Source of the DNA: DATDAW01 sp036524675
GTDB taxonomy: Bacteria; Verrucomicrobiota; Verrucomicrobiia; Chthoniobacterales; DASVRZ01
Length of the DNA: 44,465 nucleotides
NCBI GenBank assembly: GCA_036524675.1
Contig: DATDBU010000183.1
Span: 1 to 44,465, forward strand
Direction: 5' to 3'
Shown here: positions 1 to 6,130 of the stretch, piece after piece
How positions within the stretch are numbered: the stretch's first letter is position 1
How the letters are laid out: the number at the start of each line of letters is the position of its first letter
Program-made: the position numbers and the translations under genes
Notes under the pieces: generated by a model
Databases searched by the model: none
What the model was told of the DNA's origin: nothing
The model's input: the letters and a program-made list of their open reading frames with translations, nothing else

Positions 1-23
1 TTCGAGAGCGTCCTTTTCCTCCT

Positions 24-100
24 CGTTCTCGTACTCGTCCCTCGTCCTCGAGGTGCTGCTGTGCTGCCGAGGACGAGCAGGAGAACGAAGGACGAGAACG
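24..100. repeat. Imperfect inverted repeat rich in CGTCCTCG/CGTTCTCG
   Basis: The left arm (24-50) is made of CGTTCTCGT and CGTCCTCG words. The right arm (68-100) carries their reverse complements (CGAGGACGAG, GACGAGAACG). A short GTGCTGCTGTGCTGC-like stretch lies between them. The transcript could fold into a long imperfect hairpin. No protein-like frame is seen here. It resembles a dispersed REP-like intergenic element, but one copy in the window cannot prove dispersal. Confidence 0.5.
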
Positions 101-150
101 ACTTGCGCCCATTTACCAAAGTGGAATTAATTATAACGTTCCACAAACTG

Positions 151-209
151 ATGAACCGCCAAAGACGCGAAGACGCCAAGCTTGGTCAACAACGGCTCCT
201 CCTTGGCGT
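151..209. repeat. Inverted repeat ACGCCAAG/CTTGGCGT, possible terminator
   Basis: ACGCCAAG (173-180) is followed by its exact complement CTTGGCGT (202-209). The left side begins with the word ATGAACCGCC and GACGCGAAGACGCC, a composition often met in intergenic repeats of PVC-type bacteria. The element sits just downstream of the minus-strand TPR-like gene, so it could end that transcript. No clean T-run follows the stem in the minus-strand direction. Confidence 0.4.
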
Positions 210-216
210 GTTTTTG

Positions 217-735
217 CTAATTGGAGGAGGGACGTGAAGCTAGTTCGGGGTATTTCGCGAGCGTGGCGGCGCGGACAGCTTCAAGAGGTATGGCTTCGGC
301 TTCGGACCAGTTTTTGGTGGAGATCGTTTCGGCTTTGGCCCATTCGGTTTCCCTGTCAGATTCGATAAGCGCTTTGTACGTTTCGATCGCAGCGTCTTTG
401 TTGCCGGTTAGCCAGGAAGCGGCGGCGAGGCCAGCGAGAAGGTCTGGGCGGAGAGTCTTGCCCGTTGCGGTAAGCAGATCCCTGGCTTTTGAGAACGCGG
501 CGTACGCGGCTGGGAAATCAGCGATTTTCATGTATGACCAGCCGGCCATCCGAAAAACATTTTCGTTCCGCGCGAGCACGTATAACTGCTGTGCATGCCC
601 ACGCTTGATCGTATTCGGGTGATGATCTCCAGCCGCTGCAAACGCGCCGTTTCCGGATGGTGCCGGCGGTGTTACGAAACTCAGCGAAATCCGCAGGGAG
701 CAACTCGGATTCCCGAATGCTACGGTGATGAGCAC
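217..735 (-). CDS. TPR-like repeat protein, N-terminus uncertain
   Basis: The C-terminal 110 residues of this 172-residue frame look like tetratricopeptide helices. Examples are GWSYMKIADFPAAYAAFSKA and a second unit around WLTGNKDAAIETYKALIESD. No catalytic motif is seen. The first 45 or so residues (SCSLRISLSFVTPPAPSG) look unlike TPR and overlap a plausible plus-strand frame at 626-942. The true start may therefore lie inside this frame, or the gene may have lost its 5' part in a rearrangement. The GTG at 735 is only the most upstream start available; an in-frame TGA lies at 766-768. The role is unknown, possibly protein-protein interaction. Its neighbours are an intergenic repeat on one side and the patatin unit on the other. 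Confidence 0.5.
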   Translation of the reverse strand: MLITVAFGNPSCSLRISLSFVTPPAPSGNGAFAAAGDHHPNTIKRGHAQQLYVLARNENVFRMAGWSYMKIADFPAAYAAFSKARDLLTATGKTLRPDLLAGLAAASWLTGNKDAAIETYKALIESDRETEWAKAETISTKNWSEAEAIPLEAVRAATLAKYPELASRPSSN

Positions 736-942
736 GCCGTTCGGTGTGTACGTCGCCGACGAGATTCAAAAGGTCCAGATCGTTTTCCTCGCCAACTGCA
801 GCGACGAACCACAACCCACCATGCGCTCCAGCGGCTCTTCGATTGGCTGGCGCAGTCCGGCGAAGACGTGCTGCTCAGCCGCCGCGCGGCAGCGCGGACG
901 AGGATCGTCCAAACGATCGCGGATGAAGCGGCGACCCACTGA
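626..942 (+). pseudogene. Frame-broken ORF upstream of the patatin gene
   Basis: One frame runs from just after two stop codons (620-625) and reads VADEIQKVQIVFLANCSDEP near 755-815, with codon use like a real gene. Around 815-830 the coding look moves to another frame, which reads LQRLFDWLAQSGEDVLLSRR and ends at the TGA at 940-942. The two pieces would form one protein only through a frameshift. There is no convincing start, although GTG 725 and ATG 728 are possible. I do not recognise the family. It ends 71 nt before the patatin start in the same direction, so it may be a decayed third member of that unit. The alternative is chance coding potential opposite the minus-strand TPR-like frame. 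Confidence 0.3.
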
Positions 943-1013
943 CAACGAAAAGACTTCCCCTCCGTCCGAAGAGGTTAGGCATTCAGATCCCTCAGCAACC
1001 AGCATCCAAACCC

Positions 1014-2138
1014 ATGAGTATCCAAAGCAAACTCGACAAAACACCTCCCTACAAGCTGCTCGCCTGCGACGGCGGCGGCATTCGCGGCATCATTTCCATC
1101 GAAATCCTCGCGAAGATCGAAGACCAGCTTCGTGCCAGTAGCGGAAATCCGGGTCTCGTCCTCGCCGATTACTTCGACTACGTCGCTGGCACGAGCACCG
1201 GCGCCATTATTGCCACGCTGGTGGCGCTTGGATACGACATCGCCAGGATCCGCGAGTTCTATCTCAAGAGCGGCGCGGAAATGTTCGAGCCCGCTGCGCT
1301 TTGGGAACGTCTGCACACCAAGTTCGACAACGACAATCTGTCGCGGATGCTCAAGGAGATCATCGGCGAACGCGAAACCCTCGGCTCGGACAAATTCAAG
1401 ACGCTCCTGATGGTCGTGCTACGCAACGCCACCACCGATTCGCCGTGGCCGATCTCGAACAATCCCAGGGCCAAATACAACGACCGCGACAGGCGCGACG
1501 ACGATAGCAACCTGAACCTGCCGCTCTGGCAGCTTGTCCGCGCCAGCACCGCCGCGCCGACGTTTTTCCCGCCGGAAACCATCGAGGTTGGCTCTCAGCG
1601 CTTCGTTTTCGTCGATGGCGGCGTGACGATGTACAATGACCCTGCGTTCCAGCTCTTCCTCATGGCGACCACGGAGCCCTACAAGCTTTGCTGGGAGACG
1701 GGCCGCGAAAAGATGCTCCTCGTGTCGGTCGGTACCGGCGCGAGCGCTGATGCGAATTCCAAGCTCAGCCCGCGAGAGATGAACCTGCTCTACAATGCCG
1801 GCCACATCCCCGCGGCGCTGATGGCCGCTGCGCTTCACGAGCAGGATTTCTTGTGCCGCACCTTTGGCGACTGTCGGGCCGGCGGCCCGCTCGACCGCGA
1901 GATCGGCGACATGATCGGCCAAGGCATTCCGGGCGTCGAAAAGCTCTTCACGTATGTGCGCTACAACGCGGATCTTTCGCGCGCAGGACTCGACGCGCTC
2001 GGCCTGCAGGGCATCAGCCCCGAGCACGTCCAGCAGATGGATTCGGTGGATCACATCGGCGAGATGCAGCAGGTAGGCCGCGCCGCGGCCGAACGTTACG
2101 TCGATACGAAACTCCACTTCGCCGCCTTCCCCGCCTAA
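1014..2138 (+). CDS. Patatin-like phospholipase
   Basis: This is a 374-residue patatin-fold lipid acyl hydrolase, expected to cleave acyl chains from phospholipids with a Ser-Asp dyad. The oxyanion motif DGGGIRG is at residues 19-25. The nucleophile elbow GTSTG is at 59-63, with Ser61 as nucleophile. The catalytic Asp lies in DGG at 201-203. All key residues are present, so the enzyme should be active. No signal peptide or membrane segment is seen, so it is probably cytoplasmic and acts on the inner leaflet. The first Met fits the family, since the oxyanion motif follows closely. The gene lies 42 nt before the NDT/TIR-TRAFs gene, probably in one operon. Patatins of this compact type (CapV in CBASS) are known defence effectors. 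No cyclase is visible here, so that role is only an inference. Confidence 0.9.
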   Translation: MSIQSKLDKTPPYKLLACDGGGIRGIISIEILAKIEDQLRASSGNPGLVLADYFDYVAGTSTGAIIATLVALGYDIARIREFYLKSGAEMFEPAALWERLHTKFDNDNLSRMLKEIIGERETLGSDKFKTLLMVVLRNATTDSPWPISNNPRAKYNDRDRRDDDSNLNLPLWQLVRASTAAPTFFPPETIEVGSQRFVFVDGGVTMYNDPAFQLFLMATTEPYKLCWETGREKMLLVSVGTGASADANSKLSPREMNLLYNAGHIPAALMAAALHEQDFLCRTFGDCRAGGPLDREIGDMIGQGIPGVEKLFTYVRYNADLSRAGLDALGLQGISPEHVQQMDSVDHIGEMQQVGRAAAERYVDTKLHFAAFPA

Positions 2139-2180
2139 TCGGAAAATCTCGACAGCCACCAACACAGGAGAGCCATCAAA

Positions 2181-3533
2181 ATGCCTACAGGAACTTGTTT
2201 CGTCGTCATGGGGTTCGGGAAAAAAACGGACTTTGAAACGGGGCGCACCCTCGATCTTGATAAAACCTATCGCAATGTCATCAAGCCCGGCGTCATAGCC
2301 TCCGGGCTGCAATGCGTGCGCGCTGATGAAATCGTCCATTCGGGCCTGATAGACACGCCAATGTATGACCAACTACTCAAGGCGGACGTTGTCATCGCAG
2401 ATCTGTCCACGTCGAACAAGAACGCGTTTTACGAGCTCGGCGTCCGCCACGCACTGCGACCGGAGACGACGATCGTCATCGCCGAGGATGGAATGAAGAC
2501 GCCGCCTTTCGATGTGAATCACATCGTGATCCGGCAGTACCATCACCTCGGTGAAGACATCGGCTTCGACGAGGCGATGCGGTTTCAGGCGGTGCTCAAG
2601 GATGCGATCATCGACATCATGGCGAAGGTTCCACAAGAGCGGTTCGATAGCCCGGTGTATGAATTCATCAAGGATCTCGCGCCGCCGAAAATCGCCGTTA
2701 CGAGGGGCCCCGCCGCGGCTGCGATCGCCTCGCCACTTGCGGCAGCAGATGGGAGCGATGAGACGCACAGCAGCCTGATGAAGCAGGTGGACGACGCCTT
2801 CAACGCCGGGGATTTTGCCACTGCCAAGACCCTGCTCGCCGCCATTCGCTCGATGAGGAGAGCCGTCTCGCCGGATCGGCCCGTGGACCCTTATCTCGTT
2901 CAGCGCCATGCCCTGGCCACGTATAAAAGCGCGCAGCCGGACAAAGTGACCGCGTTCAAAGATGCGCAGCAACTGCTAGCCTTGCTGCAACCGGAGACCT
3001 CGAACGACCCAGAGACCCTTGGTTTGTGGGGTGCGGTTCACAAAGGACTCTGGACAGCCACGAAGGAGCGCGACTTCCTCGATGTCGCCGTGCGCGCCTA
3101 CGAGCGGGGCTTTTACCTGCGAAACGATTACTACAATGGCATCAACTACGCCTACCTCCTCAATGAACGCGCCGCGGTCGCAACCGATCAGGGGGAAGCA
3201 ATCGCTGATTTCGTCCAGGCCCGCCGCGTGCGCCGTGAGGTTCTCTTCATCTGCAAGGACTGGCAGAAAGCGAACCCTCCACCGGAGGCGGCCGCGGCGC
3301 CCGAAGCCGTGGCGAAATTCAAGACGGACCAGTATTGGGTGCTCGCAACCATAGCCGAAGCACAGGTGGGTCTCGAAGAGGGTGCGTTAGGTGAGCAGAG
3401 GCTGAACGAAGCACTCCTCGCCGCGCCGCAACCTTGGATGCGCCAGGCGACGAAAGATCAAGTGGATAAACTCAAACTGCTCCTTGCCGCTTCTCCGCTG
3501 AAACAACTCCCAGTCGTGGCCGTCCAACAGTAA
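2181..3533 (+). CDS. NDT/TIR-like domain fused to TRAFs-binding (DUF4071) TPR region
   Basis: This 450-residue protein has two parts. Residues 1-150 form a Rossmann-like domain with CFVVMGFG near the start and IADLSTSNKNAFYELGVRHA at 72-91. The D-L-S, N and YELG positions (Glu85) are the hallmark of nucleoside 2-deoxyribosyltransferase/TIR-like folds that bind or cleave nucleotides. Residues 200-440 resemble the TRAFs-binding (DUF4071) TPR region shared with ASK1-type MAP3 kinases, including AYERGFYLRNDYYNGINYAY. The linker 170-200 is Ala-rich. The start is supported by AGGAGA placed 8 nt before the ATG. The likely partner is the patatin gene 42 nt upstream. A plausible reading is a sensor or nucleotide-signal component controlling the lipase, but the activity and ligand are unknown. 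No membrane segments are seen. Confidence 0.8.
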   Translation: MPTGTCFVVMGFGKKTDFETGRTLDLDKTYRNVIKPGVIASGLQCVRADEIVHSGLIDTPMYDQLLKADVVIADLSTSNKNAFYELGVRHALRPETTIVIAEDGMKTPPFDVNHIVIRQYHHLGEDIGFDEAMRFQAVLKDAIIDIMAKVPQERFDSPVYEFIKDLAPPKIAVTRGPAAAAIASPLAAADGSDETHSSLMKQVDDAFNAGDFATAKTLLAAIRSMRRAVSPDRPVDPYLVQRHALATYKSAQPDKVTAFKDAQQLLALLQPETSNDPETLGLWGAVHKGLWTATKERDFLDVAVRAYERGFYLRNDYYNGINYAYLLNERAAVATDQGEAIADFVQARRVRREVLFICKDWQKANPPPEAAAAPEAVAKFKTDQYWVLATIAEAQVGLEEGALGEQRLNEALLAAPQPWMRQATKDQVDKLKLLLAASPLKQLPVVAVQQ

Positions 3534-3679
3534 ACCGTAACCTTTTTTCGGCGGAGGATGTTAACCGTGTCATTCGTCGCCGTCGGACGCAAGCGCTTCA
3601 CCGGCTTGCGCGAAGAGCTCGCGCAACTCATCGACGAGCGAATGGCACGCTCGCAAATGCCGTGCAGGAACAGGTCGGC

Positions 3680-5173
3680 TCAAAACTGCACCGTGGCTTC
3701 GACTGCGACGAAGTGGATGGTTTCCGACGGGCCGCTTTCTTCGATAAATGCGCCGGGTGAGAATTGGGAGTAGCTGACTAGAAACGCCAGTTCACGGACG
3801 GGGTTCCATTCGGCAACCACTTCGACCTGTGTGCCGATGAATCGTGCGTCGCTCGATGCCGTGCTGGCGCGCACGATATTTCCGCCTACTCCGTAAACGG
3901 CGTCGTCCGCGCTGTAGCGCCAGTACGGGCCGCCCTGGACGGAGAGCGTGACCTGATCCGTCACACGAATGCCTACCGAGCCTAACACGTTGATCAGATT
4001 GTAAGGACCAACCGGATTGAGTTCGCCGAAATATTTTCCCTTCGGAAACAACGGGTTGAAGGTTTGCAGGTCGGCGTCGCTGGCGTTGCTGTCGCCGCTG
4101 ATAATATTCGCCCGCAGACAGAATCGCGGCTCCAGGAAAGCGTCCAGCGTGTAGCCAGTCTCGGTTCCGATGCTCCACGCCAGGATATCGCCGTTGCCGC
4201 GCTCGCTGTCGAAGCTGCCGAACTGCAGCATCCCTTCGTAATTCCAGTCCAGCGCGCCGCCTGCGACTGGCTGATTTCCAAAAAACCGGGTGCCGATCGT
4301 ATGCCGCCATTCACGTCCGGAGCCCGAGTTGAAGCTCGCCGCCGCGTTGGTGTACCCGAGATAATAGAAATCCGCCATCGCACGGGGAAGAGAGGGCAGG
4401 AAATCCCCCAGCTTCCGCGTGGCATAGATTCCCCAGAGCTGCTCATCGTCGGTGCTCTGGTTGTCCAACGGATCCTGTTCGATCTGCACCGGCCATAGAT
4501 AGAATCCGCTTACGTCCCATCTCTCGTCTTTCCATCTCACAAGTCCGCCATCGAAGCTGAGCGGCATATTCGTGCCGTACCGGGCACCGAGAAGCCGCTC
4601 TGTCCCGAACGCGATGATCTGTCGTCCTGCCTGAATAGTCAGCTCTCCGGCGCCCAAGGGCAGCGTGACTCTGGCAAAGGTTTGCAACAAATCAAAGTCA
4701 TCCTCATCGATGGGACCTGGCCCTCGCGCATCGTAGTCACTGGAAGCCCGCTCGACTTGCCCGAAAAATAGCCATTTCCATCCGCCCGATGAATCGGGAA
4801 TCGTTAGAGAAACATACGGCATGGCGCGTGTGAGCAGATACCCGCCGGTGTCCTGCGGGCCTGAACCAAAATCCGTGTGGTCAATCCATTCGTACCGCAC
4901 ACGCACCTCGCCTCCCAGAGTGACAAACGGCGCATCCGCAGAATTTCCCAGGGGCACGTATTTTAGCTTTTCCCACCAGAAACCCTGGCGATTCCTCGCA
5001 TCGCTCAAATAACCGTAATCCTCGACCTGCCGCGTCTTCCCAATGATATCGGGAGACTGAACGATCTGCGCCTGTTGACCACGGATCACACCAGCGCCGA
5101 GCAGCGCAACAACGGCCACAGAGACTAACAAACAGCATCGAGCTGCACGCATATTTTCAAAGAAACCGCTCAT
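3680..5173 (-). CDS. Alginate-export-family outer-membrane porin
   Basis: This is a 497-residue outer-membrane beta-barrel of the alginate export (AlgE-like) family, expected to be a diffusion channel for carbohydrates or small acids. A signal peptide is evident near the N-terminus (CCLLVSVAVVALLGAGVIRG). The mature part has alternating aromatic and polar strands such as GGEVRVRYEWIDHTDFG and AGRQIIAFGTERLLGARYG, and ends in VEATVQF with the terminal Phe typical of barrels. Met1 or Met8 (MRAARCC) could start it; Met8 gives a more standard signal peptide. It lies 117 nt downstream of the chloroperoxidase-like gene, separated by an inverted repeat, so it is probably a separate transcript. The substrate cannot be told from the sequence. 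Confidence 0.85.
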   Translation of the reverse strand: MSGFFENMRAARCCLLVSVAVVALLGAGVIRGQQAQIVQSPDIIGKTRQVEDYGYLSDARNRQGFWWEKLKYVPLGNSADAPFVTLGGEVRVRYEWIDHTDFGSGPQDTGGYLLTRAMPYVSLTIPDSSGGWKWLFFGQVERASSDYDARGPGPIDEDDFDLLQTFARVTLPLGAGELTIQAGRQIIAFGTERLLGARYGTNMPLSFDGGLVRWKDERWDVSGFYLWPVQIEQDPLDNQSTDDEQLWGIYATRKLGDFLPSLPRAMADFYYLGYTNAAASFNSGSGREWRHTIGTRFFGNQPVAGGALDWNYEGMLQFGSFDSERGNGDILAWSIGTETGYTLDAFLEPRFCLRANIISGDSNASDADLQTFNPLFPKGKYFGELNPVGPYNLINVLGSVGIRVTDQVTLSVQGGPYWRYSADDAVYGVGGNIVRASTASSDARFIGTQVEVVAEWNPVRELAFLVSYSQFSPGAFIEESGPSETIHFVAVEATVQF

Positions 5174-5195
5174 TCAATCCAGCTGAAAAGAGATC

Positions 5196-5274
5196 ATCCG
5201 CAGATTGCGCAGATTTTCGCAGATAAAACCCAAGCACTCTAATAATCTGCGTTCATCTGCGAAAATCTGCGGAT
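5196..5274. repeat. ATCTGCG-type inverted repeat
   Basis: The left arm (5196-5224) reads ATCCGCAGATT...CGCAGAT. The right arm (5245-5274) carries ATCTGCG...AATCTGCGGAT, the reverse complement with a 3-nt displacement. Inside each arm the 7-mer ATCTGCG or CGCAGAT repeats three times. This word is familiar from intergenic repeats of several soil phyla, which is established only as a general impression. It separates the porin gene from the hydrolase gene and could act as a transcript-end hairpin. Confidence 0.65.
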
Positions 5275-5290
5275 TTATATTAGTATTTTG

Positions 5291-6130
5291 TCAGCTCCCC
5301 AGGAAACTTAACAGCTCCCGATTCACCTCTTCGGCGTGCGTCCATGTGAGTCCATGCGGGGCGTCCTTGATCACCACCAGCCTGCTGTGCTTCACGAGGG
5401 CATGTGTAGGCTCCCCCGAAACGGAGATAGGGACAGACCGATCCGCGCCGCCGTGAAGGATGAGTGTCGGAATGTCAAAACTCGCGAGATCCTTCCGAAA
5501 ATCACCGAGCCATGCTGAAACGCATTCGCAGGTTGCAATGGGCGAAGCGTCCACTGCGACGTTCCAATTGCTCTCGAGCACCTCTTTGCTGATAAGCTTC
5601 CCCTCCAAAACATCCGCATTGTAAAAGTTGCGCAGAAAAGCCGGGAGGAAAGCAAAGCGATCCGCGGTGAGAGCTTGTTGAATTCCATCGAAAATGGCGC
5701 CGTCCACTCCCCCGGGGTTGTCGGGCGTTTTCAGGAGAAACGGTGTAACAGAACCGATAAGCACCGCCTTTTTGACACGTTCGGAACCATAAGTCCCAAG
5801 ATACCTGGCGACTTCACCGCCGCCCATGGAATAGCCTACCAGTGCGAGATCGCGAAGATCGAGCGTCGTGACGAGTGTATGCAAATCGGCCGCCAATGTG
5901 TCGACGTCATAACCCGAACTCGGGCGGCTGGATCCGCCAAATCCTCGGCGATCATAAGCAATGACCCGATAGCCGGCCTTGAGCAAAGCACTCGTTTGTT
6001 TTTCCCACGATCGTCCATCTAGAGGCCATGCGTGAATGAGGACAACGGGCCTTCCATCACCATGGTCTTCGTAGTAAAGCTCGATGTCGGTGGAGTTTTC
6101 ACGCCCGACTTTGATTTTATTAGTGCTCAT
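5291..6130 (-). CDS. Alpha/beta hydrolase, non-heme chloroperoxidase-like
   Basis: This is a 279-residue alpha/beta hydrolase of the cofactor-free chloroperoxidase/esterase group. The nucleophile elbow is GYSMGG (Ser at about residue 97). The acid lies in HGGADRSVPI and the catalytic His in DAPHGLTWTH, so the Ser-Asp-His triad is complete. The oxyanion strand VVLIHAWPLDGRSW is near residues 30-43. The frame extends upstream, but the ATG at 6130 is chosen because it overlaps the TGA of the flavoprotein gene as ATGA, which suggests translational coupling. Family members make peracids in vitro, but the natural role is usually ester or lactone hydrolysis. The coupling to a hydroxyacid-dehydrogenase-like gene hints that it may supply a hydroxyacid from an ester or lactone. 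No secretion signal is seen. Confidence 0.88.
   Translation of the reverse strand: MSTNKIKVGRENSTDIELYYEDHGDGRPVVLIHAWPLDGRSWEKQTSALLKAGYRVIAYDRRGFGGSSRPSSGYDVDTLAADLHTLVTTLDLRDLALVGYSMGGGEVARYLGTYGSERVKKAVLIGSVTPFLLKTPDNPGGVDGAIFDGIQQALTADRFAFLPAFLRNFYNADVLEGKLISKEVLESNWNVAVDASPIATCECVSAWLGDFRKDLASFDIPTLILHGGADRSVPISVSGEPTHALVKHSRLVVIKDAPHGLTWTHAEEVNRELLSFLGS

Noticed and set aside
3558..3773. 71-residue plus-strand frame between the TRAFs-binding gene and the porin
   Set aside because: Its second half lies opposite the porin gene's 3' end, it has no ribosome site of note, and its first half looks coding only in short stretches. It may be a remnant, but I cannot support a gene. The rest of 3534-3679 shows nothing clear.
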